Shown here: piece after piece, positions 1 through 7,882 of the stretch
How positions within the stretch are numbered: position 1 is the stretch's first letter
Layout: the number at the start of each line of letters is the position of its first letter
Assembly (NCBI RefSeq): GCF_001434705.1
Contig: NZ_AZDJ01000013.1
Span: forward strand, 1 to 43,596
Origin: Lacticaseibacillus nasuensis JCM 17158
GTDB lineage: Bacteria; Bacillota; Bacilli; Lactobacillales; Lactobacillaceae
Length of the DNA: 43,596 nt
Direction: 5' to 3'
Notes under the pieces: generated by a model
The model's database searches: none
Seen by the model: the letters and a program-made list of their open reading frames with translations, nothing else
What the model was told of the DNA's origin: nothing
Program-made: the position numbers and the translations under genes

Positions 1-432
1 ATGTCTAAAACCGGAAACAAAATAATTTCTATGCAATCTACTGTTATTAATAATAGCGATAGTGGATCGGATAATGCTTATTATGAAGAATATGGAGCGA
101 TTAATATGTCCTCTGAAAAGACCGCAGCAGAACAAAAAACAGATGATTTAGAAAAATATGTTGACAGACTGAGCAAAAGCATGGACAGCTCACGTAAAGA
201 ACTATTGCAAGCCATTAAGGACGGAGACTCTAGTATAGAAGATAAAATTAATGCCTTGCCTACGAAAGAATGGGTCAAAAAGAACAGTGGAAATCTTGAA
301 ATTAAGGGTCTTGAAAAATCCATTGATGGTTTAAAAGAAGCCCGAGATAGACATGATCGATGGAATGTAGTAATAGTCACTGTTGGCGCACCTATAGTTT
401 ACAGTCTGTTAAAAATTGCTTTTAGGTTTTAG
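1..432 (+). CDS. hypothetical coiled-coil protein with C-terminal membrane anchor
   Basis: A 143-residue protein that I do not recognise. The middle (about residues 36-118) is charged and helical, likely coiled coil, and the last 25 residues (NVVIVTVGAPIVYSLLKIAF) form a hydrophobic anchor followed by a basic residue. This layout resembles small phage membrane-anchored proteins of the XhlA type, but similarity is by shape only. The ATG at base 1 may not be the true start: another in-frame ATG at 106 has a GGAG eight bases upstream and would give 108 residues. The gene is AT-rich compared with the phage late genes, as expected of a recently acquired accessory gene. A hairpin terminator follows. 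Confidence 0.55.
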   Translation: MSKTGNKIISMQSTVINNSDSGSDNAYYEEYGAINMSSEKTAAEQKTDDLEKYVDRLSKSMDSSRKELLQAIKDGDSSIEDKINALPTKEWVKKNSGNLEIKGLEKSIDGLKEARDRHDRWNVVIVTVGAPIVYSLLKIAFRF

Positions 433-454
433 AAACAGAATCATAGGAAAACTT

Positions 455-488
455 ATAGCACTCCGCCAAACGGTGAGGTGCTATTTTT
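455..488 (+). terminator. rho-independent terminator
   Basis: An imperfect stem opens with ATAGCAC and closes with GTGCTAT around a short A-rich loop and is followed by TTTTT. It lies 22 bases after the stop of the membrane-anchored ORF. Confidence 0.7.
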
Positions 489-501
489 GTGCAAACAAAT
501 A

Positions 502-517
502 GCCGGCAAATGCCGGC
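502..517 (-). terminator. hairpin behind csbD-like gene
   Basis: Perfect stem GCCGGCA / TGCCGGC with a 2-base loop lies 7 bases beyond the csbD stop. On the minus strand it is followed by a moderately T-rich stretch (TATTTGTTT), so it may end the csbD transcript. Confidence 0.5.
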
Positions 518-524
518 CAAGAGA

Positions 525-734
525 CTAATCTTTATCAAGTTTTTCTTTCACATCATCAACGGTATCTTTAACGGCATCTTTGGCATCGTCTAATTTTTCT
601 TTTACTTTGCCAAGCACGCCTTCAGCCTTACCTTGTGCTTCACGGGCCTTATCACCAGTAACTTTACCTTCAACTTCTTTAGCTTTACCGGAGATTTTGT
701 CCTTAGTGCTGTCAATTTTACCATCTAAGCTCAT
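525..734 (-). CDS. CsbD-family stress-response protein
   Basis: A 69-residue hydrophilic, lysine/aspartate-rich protein beginning MSLDGKIDSTKDKISGKAKE and containing the GKxTGD-x-REAQGKAE core typical of the CsbD family. Family members are general-stress or envelope-stress induced in Firmicutes; the molecular function is unknown. The start at 734 is set by an AAAGGAGGT site 7-8 bases upstream (minus strand); the open frame extends further upstream but lacks a second site. The gene has its own promoter and terminator, runs against the phage genes and is not needed for virions, so it looks like an independent accessory (moron) gene, or a chromosomal gene trapped by rearrangement. Confidence 0.85.
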   Translation of the reverse strand: MSLDGKIDSTKDKISGKAKEVEGKVTGDKAREAQGKAEGVLGKVKEKLDDAKDAVKDTVDDVKEKLDKD

Positions 735-762
735 AGATATTACCTCCTTTTGGTGTACCATC

Positions 763-791
763 ATTGTCCTATATTTGGAGTTATATTGCAA
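763..791 (-). promoter_or_regulatory. sigma-A-type promoter of csbD-like gene
   Basis: On the minus strand, TTGCAA (-35, 786-791) and GACAAT (-10, 763-768) are separated by exactly 17 bases, upstream of the AAAGGAGGT site of the csbD-like gene. The -10 is one base from TATAAT-like variants; no stress-sigma signature was recognised. Confidence 0.5.
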
Positions 792-817
792 ACAACTTAT
801 TTTTGGAGGCGAACGGA

Positions 818-1966
818 TTGCAATGGACAGATGAACAGATCGGAACGATGCGCAAGCTCGCCTCTGAAGGCTTTACCAGACGTGAGACAGCAGACGAGCT
901 AGGAATTAGCTACGATGCAGTCCAGAAGAAATCGCGGCGGCTTGGAATTGAGTTCCAGCCACCCATGACGAACGAGTACGATTCAGATGGTACACAGTCT
1001 AGCGATACGATCCTGAAGGTCGTCAGGGGCCACAAAATGACGCCTAGAGAGGTTTTGGAAGCTCACGGGTATGATTACACTAAGTGGGAGCTTCTACGCG
1101 CTACAAGCAATTACTGGAAGCAGAAGCCTGAAGCAACGCTCTTCCAGAGCAAGATACAAATTAGGCCGTTAGTTGATGCTGAACAATACGAATCGTTGAT
1201 GAATGACATCATCACACACAAGGAGCCATACCAAGCTAAGGCTCCTATTTTTGTGGAATCAGATCGCTATCTGGTCATTCCTGCTTTTGATACACATTTC
1301 AACGGTCACACGTTTGATGTCTATGCCGAATCATTGAAGCGGCAGCTAGATATCATTCAACGCGGCCACTACGCCAAAATATTGCTCATTCTTGGCGGTG
1401 ATCTTGCTCATGTGGATAATATCAACTCAACCACAGCAAAGGGCACACAGCTAGAAACAACTGACTTAGGCGAGACTGTGAACGAAATGGAGCAATACTT
1501 CGAGACATTGATTGAAGCAATCATTAAGAACGCCAATGAGTGTGAGGTCATGTATGCGCCAGGCAATCACGACCCGTCAGTTGGATATATGTTCGCTCGT
1601 CTATTGAAACGCGCCTACAGCAACCAAACAAACATCACTTGGGACATATCACTGAAGCATTACAAGGGAGCGATGTTAGGCCACAACTTCATTGGTGCCA
1701 CTCACGGAGATAAGGGCAAGAACAACTATCTTGCAAAGTATCTCGATGAGTTCGGTTTCATGTTGGGTACAGCGCAGAACCGCGAGCTGTTTACGGGGCA
1801 TCTCCATTCAGAGATGAGTAAAGACCTAGGCGGATTCGTTCAGCGTCAAGTATCGACACGCAAGCCAACAGACCGCTGGACTGATGATATTGGCGTGGTT
1901 GCTCACAAAACGTTTGAGCTGGTAGAATACAGCGATCATGATACCCGTGCCATTTACTATGTGTGA
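818..1966 (+). CDS. phage HTH-metallophosphoesterase fusion
   Basis: A 382-residue protein. Residues 1-45 form a resolvase/sigma-like helix-turn-helix (FTRRETADELGISYDAVQKK). Residues 150-335 are a calcineurin-like metallophosphoesterase with all metal-binding motifs: D158-x-H160, GGD195-LAH198, GNHD 249-252, THGD 295-298 and GHLH 327-330, so a di-metal phosphatase or nuclease is expected to be active. The TTG start at 818 is chosen because GGAGG (805-809) lies 8 bases upstream; the longer frame from 764 would overlap the csbD promoter and has no site. It is the first gene of the late block, directly before the terminase genes, suggesting a role in DNA processing or packaging. The substrate cannot be told. 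Confidence 0.85.
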   Translation: MQWTDEQIGTMRKLASEGFTRRETADELGISYDAVQKKSRRLGIEFQPPMTNEYDSDGTQSSDTILKVVRGHKMTPREVLEAHGYDYTKWELLRATSNYWKQKPEATLFQSKIQIRPLVDAEQYESLMNDIITHKEPYQAKAPIFVESDRYLVIPAFDTHFNGHTFDVYAESLKRQLDIIQRGHYAKILLILGGDLAHVDNINSTTAKGTQLETTDLGETVNEMEQYFETLIEAIIKNANECEVMYAPGNHDPSVGYMFARLLKRAYSNQTNITWDISLKHYKGAMLGHNFIGATHGDKGKNNYLAKYLDEFGFMLGTAQNRELFTGHLHSEMSKDLGGFVQRQVSTRKPTDRWTDDIGVVAHKTFELVEYSDHDTRAIYYV

Positions 1967-1975
1967 GGTGATTTC

Positions 1976-2113
1976 ATGGCTCAAATGGTGATGACCAAGT
2001 TCGGATACATGTCGAAGGCTGAGGCCTCAATCATCGGGAAACTCGCAAAAGAGGAAGCTCAGAAGAAAGCTCAGGAAGACAAGAAAAAGCGCGGGAGGTG
2101 TGGTGATATGTGA
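1976..2113 (+). CDS. small hypothetical phage protein (45 aa)
   Basis: ATG at 1976 follows GAGGTG (1965-1970) in the stop region of the metallophosphoesterase gene. It encodes 45 residues, MAQMVMTKFGYMSKAEASII then a Lys/Glu/Gln-rich helix ending RCGDM. The stop overlaps the start of the small terminase gene, so translational coupling is plausible. Function is not recognised; the basic amphipathic tail would suit a nucleic-acid-binding or terminase-accessory peptide, which is inference only. Confidence 0.6.
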   Translation: MAQMVMTKFGYMSKAEASIIGKLAKEEAQKKAQEDKKKRGRCGDM

Positions 2114-2658
2114 TGGCAAAGCGAAAACTAACGGCCAAGCAGCGCAAGTTCGTCGACAAGTACGTCGAGACCGGGAACGCCAAAGAGGCCGCCATTGAAG
2201 CAGGTTACAGCATTAACACCGCCAAACAGATGGGGACTGAAAACCTGTCTAAACCTGTCCTGAAAGAGGCCATCGAGGCCCGCATGGCAGAAATGGCAAG
2301 TAACACGATTGCCAGCGCCAAAGAGGTGCTCGAGTACTACACGAAGGTCATACGGGGCACCGCTCGCGAAACAGTGGTCGTTGACGGCATCAATGGGCCT
2401 AAGCAGGTGGACAATCCACCGACAATCAAGGACAGACTGGCGGCGGGTAAAGAGCTGCTCAAGCGCTACCCAGATAATGACCAGATGCTCAAGGCACAGA
2501 TTGCCAAGCTGAAAGCGGATGCCCGCAAATCGAAGGCCGAGGCTGACATCATGGAAGCTAAAGCCAAACGTGAGACTAGCGAAGATACAAGTAATATCAC
2601 AATCAACATCAAGCCAATTCAGCAAGACGGAGGCGATGACAGTGCAAATCAACATTGA
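2110..2658 (+). CDS. terS: terminase small subunit
   Basis: A 182-residue protein of the Terminase_2 family. The N-terminus (LTAKQRKFVDKYVETGNAKE AAIEAGYS) is the characteristic DNA-binding helix-turn-helix that recognises the packaging start site; a helical oligomerisation region follows, and the C-terminal 60 residues are Lys/Ala/Glu-rich. GTG at 2110 is used because GGGAGG (2093-2098) lies 11 bases upstream; ATG at 2113 is the alternative and removes one residue. It overlaps terL by about 17 bases. With a Terminase_3-type large subunit and SPP1-type portal it points to headful (pac) packaging. Confidence 0.9.
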   Translation: MMAKRKLTAKQRKFVDKYVETGNAKEAAIEAGYSINTAKQMGTENLSKPVLKEAIEARMAEMASNTIASAKEVLEYYTKVIRGTARETVVVDGINGPKQVDNPPTIKDRLAAGKELLKRYPDNDQMLKAQIAKLKADARKSKAEADIMEAKAKRETSEDTSNITINIKPIQQDGGDDSANQH

Positions 2659-3934
2659 TCTGAATTCAATCGTCCCCAAAGCTTACGCACCACTTTACAA
2701 TGACAGAACACGCTACCTAACATACAAGGGCAGTCGTGGATCGCGCAAGTCATTCTCTGTTGCCGAGGATGTGATCATGCAGATTATCTTGCATCCCTAC
2801 GTCAATTGGATTGTGCTTCGCCAATACGCTTATACGAACAAGGATTCGACATATTCAACCATCCAGCAAGCAGCATTCAGGCTGGGCGTTTACGACCTGT
2901 TCAAGTTCACACTGTCACCACTAGAAATCACCTTTAAGCCAACTGGCCAGAAGGTGTTTTTTCGTGGAATGGACAAGCCACTGGCCGTTACTTCATTGCA
3001 GCCGACAACTGGCGTGCTTGCTCGTGCATGGTGGGAGGAAGCCTATGAGCTGAAATCACTGGACGCATTCAAGACCGTTGAAGAAACCATGCGTGGCGAG
3101 ATCAACGATCCGGATGGCTATTACCAGTCAATAATCACATTCAACCCGTGGAGTGATCAGCATTGGCTTAAGAGTGAGTTCTTCGATGCAGACACAAAGA
3201 ACCCACGTTCGAAGTCGTTCACGACCACATATGAGGACAATCCATATCTAGATGATGATTACATTGAAAGTCTACAAGACATGGTTAAGCGCAATCCCAA
3301 TCGTGCTCGTGTTGCCGTATACGGTGACTGGGGCATTGCAGAAGGGCTTGTGTTTGATGGACTGTTCGAGCAGCGTGATTTCAGCATGGAAGATATTGCC
3401 GCATTGCCAAAAGCGGTTGGCCTTGACTTCGGGTTCAAGCACGATCCAACGGCAGGCGAGTTCATTGCAATCGATCAGCAGAACCGTGTCGTGTACGTCT
3501 ACGACGAGTTTTACCAGCAAGGCATGCTCACACAGCAGATTGCACAGGCGCTGGGCCAGCACAAGGCGTATGGGTTGCCTATCACAGCCGACTCAGCCGA
3601 GCAGAGGCTCATTGCCGAGCTGTCCCGGGTGTTTGGCGTGCCCAACATCACAGGCGCTGGGAAAGGCAAAGACAGCGTCTCACAGGGTATTCAGTACATG
3701 CAGTCCTACCGCTACATCGTCCACCCGAGGGTGAAGGGCCTCCTGGAGGAGTTCAACACATACGTGTACGCCAAGGACAAGTTCGACAACTGGACCAACC
3801 AGCCAGAGGACGCAAACAACCACGGTGTGGACGCGCTCAGGTATGCCATGGAGCAATTCATGTTCCGGGTGGCCAGGCGCTACATGACCAATCAGGAACG
3901 CATTCAGGCAGTCAAAAATTCAGGTTTGAGGTGA
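2642..3934 (+). CDS. terL: terminase large subunit
   Basis: A 430-residue packaging motor ATPase/nuclease. Residues 30-37 (GSRGSRKS) are the Walker-A-like loop typical of Terminase_3-type motors; the ATPase domain continues with WWEEAYEL (Walker B region). The C-terminal RNase H-like nuclease begins at GLDFGFKHDPTA, whose Asp is a metal ligand, and includes ADSAEQR and NNHGVDALRYA near the end. GTG 2642 sits 8 bases after GGAGG (2629-2633); the ATG at 2636 is only two bases away and therefore less likely. It drives genome entry through the portal at the membrane-free procapsid vertex and cuts headfuls. Confidence 0.93.
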   Translation: MQINIDLNSIVPKAYAPLYNDRTRYLTYKGSRGSRKSFSVAEDVIMQIILHPYVNWIVLRQYAYTNKDSTYSTIQQAAFRLGVYDLFKFTLSPLEITFKPTGQKVFFRGMDKPLAVTSLQPTTGVLARAWWEEAYELKSLDAFKTVEETMRGEINDPDGYYQSIITFNPWSDQHWLKSEFFDADTKNPRSKSFTTTYEDNPYLDDDYIESLQDMVKRNPNRARVAVYGDWGIAEGLVFDGLFEQRDFSMEDIAALPKAVGLDFGFKHDPTAGEFIAIDQQNRVVYVYDEFYQQGMLTQQIAQALGQHKAYGLPITADSAEQRLIAELSRVFGVPNITGAGKGKDSVSQGIQYMQSYRYIVHPRVKGLLEEFNTYVYAKDKFDNWTNQPEDANNHGVDALRYAMEQFMFRVARRYMTNQERIQAVKNSGLR

Positions 3935-3938
3935 CATC

Positions 3939-5462
3939 ATGGAGAATTTCCAACAAGAAAATATGATCTATCAGGAGGACTTGAGCCAGCTCACCCCAGA
4001 CCGGGTGATGAAGTTCATCGTCCACCATTCGCAGTACCAGCGGCCGCGACTGGCCACGCTAGACGGCTACTATGAAGGCCACAACGAGGGCATCTTGAAG
4101 CCAAATTCGCGGCGGGTTGAGACCGGGAAGTCCGACCATCGCGCCGTGCACTCCTTCGGTAAGTACATTGCTGACTTCCAAACTGCCTACTCGGTTGGGA
4201 ACCCAATCAATGTGAAGCTAGATAAGGACGATGCAAGGTTCGACCAGATTACCCGCGTGAACGACATGGACGCCCTCAACTACGACCTATTCCTAGACAT
4301 GACACGCTATGGACGAGCATTCGAATACATCTATCACGGCGAAGATGGGCTGGAGCACTGTGTACGGCTGGACCCACTCGACACCTTTGTCATCTACTCA
4401 TTGGACGTTGACCCGAAGCCAATCATGGCGGTGCGGTATCACTCGGTGGAGCTAGTCGACAAAGATGAGCACATCAACATCCGTATTGTGCCGGAGACGT
4501 GGACGGCTGACGAGTACTGCAAGTACAAGCCGACTGACGCAAACGGCACCATGGACTTATATTTCAAGCAACGGCTGACTACCTTCCCCGTTGTCGAGTA
4601 TGACAACAACAGGTTCCGTACCGGCGACTTCGAGCATGTCATCTCGCTCATTGACCTGTACGACTCGGCGCAGTCAGATACGGCCAACTACATGACCGAC
4701 CTCAACGATGCGCTGCTAGTCATCAGTGGCGACATCGATGCGCTATTTAACGGTAGTACGCTTCTAAGCGGTGTCGACCCCAATGATCCTGATGCAATGA
4801 AAAAGCTCGCACAAGATAAGCTAGAAATTGCCAAGGAACAAAAAGACGCCAACATGCTACTGCTCAAGTCGGGCATCACAGGCACAGGTCAGCAGACCAG
4901 CGTAGACGCCAAGTACATCAACAAAGAGTACGACGTGAGCGGCACCGAGGCATACAAGAAACGCATTGCCGAAGACATTCACAAGTTCAGCCATACACCA
5001 GACCTGACCGACAGCAACTTTGCCAGCAACGTCTCTGGCGTGGCGATGAAGTACAAGTTACTCGGAACTGTGGAGTTGGCAGCCATCAAGCGGCGCATGT
5101 TTGAGAAGTCGCTCTACCAGCGTTACACGATTATCGCAGCGCTTGAGCACGCGGCTCACACACCGTGGAAGACTGACCCGGACACGCTTAAATTCACATT
5201 CCGCGACAACCTGCCAAGCGATGACCTTAGCCAAATCAAAGACCTAGAGGCTGCTGGTGCGACGTTGCCGCAGAAGTACCTCTACCAATTCCTGCCAGGC
5301 ATCACAGACCCGGCGGAAATCGAGAAGATGATGGACGACCAGCGCGGAGCAGCCGACTACAACGAGGGCTTAGACAATGACGAAGACACCGAAGGAACGC
5401 ATCAAGGCGTTCGCGGACAAGCAGGACAAGAAGCACCGGCAGATAGCGAAGACAATAACTAA
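3939..5462 (+). CDS. portal protein (SPP1 gp6-like)
   Basis: A 507-residue portal of the SPP1 gp6-like family. Supporting features are the N-terminal LDGYYEGHNEGILK region, the stem-forming central part with SDTANYMTDLNDALLVISGD and the C-terminal acidic, poorly ordered tail. Length is close to SPP1 gp6 (about 500 residues). The dodecameric ring is the DNA channel, the docking site for terminase and the scaffold-dependent nucleus of the procapsid. ATG 3939 follows GAGGTGA. The last 86 bases overlap the start of the MuF-type gene in another frame. Confidence 0.93.
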   Translation: MENFQQENMIYQEDLSQLTPDRVMKFIVHHSQYQRPRLATLDGYYEGHNEGILKPNSRRVETGKSDHRAVHSFGKYIADFQTAYSVGNPINVKLDKDDARFDQITRVNDMDALNYDLFLDMTRYGRAFEYIYHGEDGLEHCVRLDPLDTFVIYSLDVDPKPIMAVRYHSVELVDKDEHINIRIVPETWTADEYCKYKPTDANGTMDLYFKQRLTTFPVVEYDNNRFRTGDFEHVISLIDLYDSAQSDTANYMTDLNDALLVISGDIDALFNGSTLLSGVDPNDPDAMKKLAQDKLEIAKEQKDANMLLLKSGITGTGQQTSVDAKYINKEYDVSGTEAYKKRIAEDIHKFSHTPDLTDSNFASNVSGVAMKYKLLGTVELAAIKRRMFEKSLYQRYTIIAALEHAAHTPWKTDPDTLKFTFRDNLPSDDLSQIKDLEAAGATLPQKYLYQFLPGITDPAEIEKMMDDQRGAADYNEGLDNDEDTEGTHQGVRGQAGQEAPADSEDNN

Positions 5463-6177
5463 GTACACGGCCGCGTTCATGGCATTCTGGTACGCGTTCA
5501 ACGAGAAGCACGAAGACTACACACACGCAGACGACTCACGTCCAGCAGACGCCAAACTCAAGAAGCAGGTCGACACTGACGCACGCGAGGCTGGTCTGAA
5601 AACACGCCCAGTGGCGAACAATGATGAATTGTTGAGCTACGCCGCTGCCATCTACGCGGGGGCATTAGCGGCCGCTCTGGTGGCATATACGGGTGAGACG
5701 CTAAACGGTATAGTGAGTGGTATGGCGGAGCTTGGCGGCCACGTATACGGCGGAAAGATGAAGCCCGACACCACGCTAGTTAACCAGTTACTTGATGGAG
5801 CATTGTGGAGCGACCGTATCTGGTCAAATCAAGACGCATTGCGCAGTGATCTAACCAAGCTCATGAAGAATGCGCTGCTAACGCACCACAATCCAATCAC
5901 CGAGAGCGCCAAGCTTCGGAAGCGGTTCAAGGTGATGCAGTATCAATCTGACCGCATCATCAGAACCGAGAGCTCGCGGGTCATGTCGCAACAGGCGATT
6001 GTGAACGCCAAGCAGGCCGGGTTCAAGAAGGTGGTTTGGGTGGCCAACTCTGGAGCGTGTTCCATCTGCGCACCACATGATGGCGATGTATACACCATGG
6101 CGCAGGCCGAGGGGCTGATACCAGCGCACCCAAACTGCCTATGTTCATGGGCCGGATATGATGAAGAAGACGAATAA
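5377..6177 (+). CDS. minor head protein, MuF/SPP1 gp7 type
   Basis: A 266-residue phage head morphogenesis protein. The C-terminal half carries the MuF signature: RTESSRVMSQQAIVNAKQAG, then a zinc-ribbon-like pair C228-SI-C231 and HPNC 251-254. The family (SPP1 gp7) binds the portal and stays in the capsid, affecting DNA ejection. The N-terminal 130 residues are helical and Lys-rich. The start codon lies 86 bases inside the portal gene; no shorter in-frame start keeps the conserved N-terminal helix. No ADP-ribosyltransferase or other toxin domain is fused to the C-terminus, unlike polymorphic-toxin MuF proteins. Confidence 0.88.
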   Translation: MTKTPKERIKAFADKQDKKHRQIAKTITKYTAAFMAFWYAFNEKHEDYTHADDSRPADAKLKKQVDTDAREAGLKTRPVANNDELLSYAAAIYAGALAAALVAYTGETLNGIVSGMAELGGHVYGGKMKPDTTLVNQLLDGALWSDRIWSNQDALRSDLTKLMKNALLTHHNPITESAKLRKRFKVMQYQSDRIIRTESSRVMSQQAIVNAKQAGFKKVVWVANSGACSICAPHDGDVYTMAQAEGLIPAHPNCLCSWAGYDEEDE

Positions 6178-6237
6178 CACGAATAACACCGTGACCTGAG
6201 CAAGTCCCTAAACTGCTACATCGCAGCGTGAAGGAGA

Positions 6238-6298
6238 AAGACGTGTGACCGTGGTTGGGCCGAAAGGCGTGGCTGGGGCCGAGTACACGTCTTTTTGT
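6238..6298 (+). terminator. long-armed hairpin with T-tract before the scaffold gene
   Basis: AAGACGTGT (6238-6246) and ACACGTCTT (6285-6293) are perfect complements enclosing a 38-base loop, followed by TTTTTG. It lies in the only sizeable gap (about 150 bases) of the early head genes. It could partly end the packaging-gene transcript or stabilise the 5' end of the abundantly needed scaffold/capsid message. Confidence 0.5.
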
Positions 6299-6328
6299 TT
6301 TGGGCTGACAAATCAGGAGGAACCACCA

Positions 6329-6883
6329 ATGGCAGAAGAAGCACTCAACAACGACGTAACCGAAGCAAACGACACCACCACCGAGACCACGACTCAGGCC
6401 CCACAGACATACAGCCAATCCGAACTCGACAGCACCGCGGACAAGCGGGCAGCCAAAGCGGTCGAAGCGGCTCGTGCGAAGTGGGAGGCCGAGCAGGCCC
6501 AGGCACTCGAAGCAGCCAAGAGCGAAAGCGCACGGCTGGCCAAGATGTCGGCAGACGAGAAGGCGAAGGAGCTGGAGAAGCAGCGCCAGGCTGACCTCGA
6601 CAAGCGCGAGGCAGAAATCAACGCCCGTGAGTTGGCAGCCAGCACCAAGTCACTGCTCGTGGACAAGGGCCTACCGTCAGACCTTGCGGGGTCACTGGTG
6701 GCACTAGGCGACGCTGACAAAATCAAGGCCACAGTGGAAACGCTGGGCTCATCGCTTGAGAAGGCTGTCAACGAGCGGGTGGAGAAGCAACTCCAAACCA
6801 CGCCGCCGAAGAATGGGGCTTCTGCCCTTGGCGATGCCGATGATCCATTCAACAAGATTATCAACTCATACAAGAAAAAATAG
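6329..6883 (+). CDS. phage scaffold protein (DUF4355-like)
   Basis: A 184-residue, highly charged, almost entirely helical protein with an acidic/Thr-rich N-terminus, a long Ala/Glu/Lys coiled coil (about residues 35-110) and a basic C-terminus ending INSYKKK, the classical shape of phage scaffolds that bind the coat protein through a short basic C-terminal helix. It lies directly before the major capsid gene. ATG 6329 is set by AGGAGG (6315-6320) 8 bases upstream; the longer open frame from 6245 has no site and runs through the hairpin. The protein is expected to leave or be degraded during maturation. Confidence 0.85.
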   Translation: MAEEALNNDVTEANDTTTETTTQAPQTYSQSELDSTADKRAAKAVEAARAKWEAEQAQALEAAKSESARLAKMSADEKAKELEKQRQADLDKREAEINARELAASTKSLLVDKGLPSDLAGSLVALGDADKIKATVETLGSSLEKAVNERVEKQLQTTPPKNGASALGDADDPFNKIINSYKKK

Positions 6884-6895
6884 GAGGTAGCTAAC

Positions 6896-7810
6896 ATGGC
6901 TACAGATGCAAACAACAACCTGCCAGTGCGGGTTTATCAGAAACAATTCATCGCTTTGATGCAAACGGTCTTCGGAGTGCAGAGCACTTTCGGGCCAACC
7001 TTTGGCGCTTTGCAGACCATTGACGGTGTGCAGAACAACGCCATTGCCTTCTCCGTGAAGGCCAACGATGTTCCAGTCGCAGTGGGCGAATACTCCACCG
7101 ACAAGGACACCGCATTCGCTGACGGCACCAGCAACTCCAACCGTTTCGGTAAGATGCAAGAAGTCGTCTACGGCGACATCGATGTGCCATACAGCTTTGG
7201 CTGGAGCTTCAACGAAGGCATCGACCAATTCACTGTTAACAACGACCTGCCCTCCGCCGTGGCTGACCGTCTGAACCTGCAAGCACAGGCTAAGACCCGT
7301 CTTTTCAACACGAAGCTGGGTGCTTATCTGGTGGCAAGCGCCGCCGAAGACCTGGGCGCGGCTGATGACGTGAACGCAATCTTCGAAACGGCTTCCGCGA
7401 AGTACACCGACCTCGAAGTTGTTGTGCCAATTCGCGCCTATGTAACCGCCGATGTATACAACGCCATCATCGACCACCAGCTTGTTAGCGGCCTCAAGGG
7501 TTCCGCTGTCAATATCGATGACAACGGCATTCTGCGGTTCCGCGACATTGCTGTCACCAAGACCCCGTCCAAGTACATGGGCGGCAAGGCAATCATCTTC
7601 ACGCCAGACAACATCGGCCGCGCCTTCACCGGGATCAACGTTGTTCGGACCATTCAGTCTGAGAACTTCGCCGGTGTAGCACTGCAAGGTGCTGGCTTGG
7701 CTGGCCAGTGGATCAGCACGGACAACAAGAAGGCAATCTTCACCGCCAGCGCGGCCGCTGCGCCTTCTACGTCCACCACTACGACCACCAGCACCAACGC
7801 TGCGGGCTAA
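6896..7810 (+). CDS. major capsid protein with Ser/Thr-run C-terminal tail
   Basis: A 304-residue coat protein, placed directly after the scaffold with a strong GGAGG site. The body fits an HK97-fold phage coat (N-arm, FGKMQEVVYGDIDVPY E-loop region, then P- and A-domain segments with EVVVPIRAYVTADVYNA and VTKTPSKYMGGKAIIFTPDN), similar to coat proteins of lactobacillus siphophages. After residue 288 the sequence becomes low complexity, APSTSTTTTTSTNAAG, which is not part of the fold. The major tail protein ends in the same way. The glycosyltransferase gene starts 68 bases downstream, so this tail is a plausible O-glycosylation acceptor on the virion surface (inference). Confidence 0.92.
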   Translation: MATDANNNLPVRVYQKQFIALMQTVFGVQSTFGPTFGALQTIDGVQNNAIAFSVKANDVPVAVGEYSTDKDTAFADGTSNSNRFGKMQEVVYGDIDVPYSFGWSFNEGIDQFTVNNDLPSAVADRLNLQAQAKTRLFNTKLGAYLVASAAEDLGAADDVNAIFETASAKYTDLEVVVPIRAYVTADVYNAIIDHQLVSGLKGSAVNIDDNGILRFRDIAVTKTPSKYMGGKAIIFTPDNIGRAFTGINVVRTIQSENFAGVALQGAGLAGQWISTDNKKAIFTASAAAAPSTSTTTTTSTNAAG

Positions 7811-7813
7811 TCA

Positions 7814-7882
7814 ATGACAACTGTCGCCGCAGAAATCAACAATACGGGCAACCGGGCGGCATTTAAGGGGGAAACGAAATGA
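7814..7882 (+). CDS. possible 22-aa coupling peptide before the glycosyltransferase
   Basis: ATG at 7814, four bases after the capsid stop, opens a 22-codon frame (MTTVAAEINNTGNRAAFKGE TK) whose TGA overlaps the ATG of the glycosyltransferase gene in an ATGA arrangement. No ribosome binding site precedes it, so it would rely on ribosomes terminating on the capsid gene. It may only be chance, or a device that feeds a small fraction of capsid translation into the enzyme gene. Confidence 0.25.
   Translation: MTTVAAEINNTGNRAAFKGETK

Noticed and set aside
2128..2679. 183-codon minus-strand frame opposite terS
   Set aside because: No ribosome binding site; terS is supported by family motif and context.
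6245..6328. 28-codon N-terminal extension of the scaffold protein
   Set aside because: It lies within the hairpin and lacks a ribosome binding site, while ATG 6329 has AGGAGG at ideal distance.
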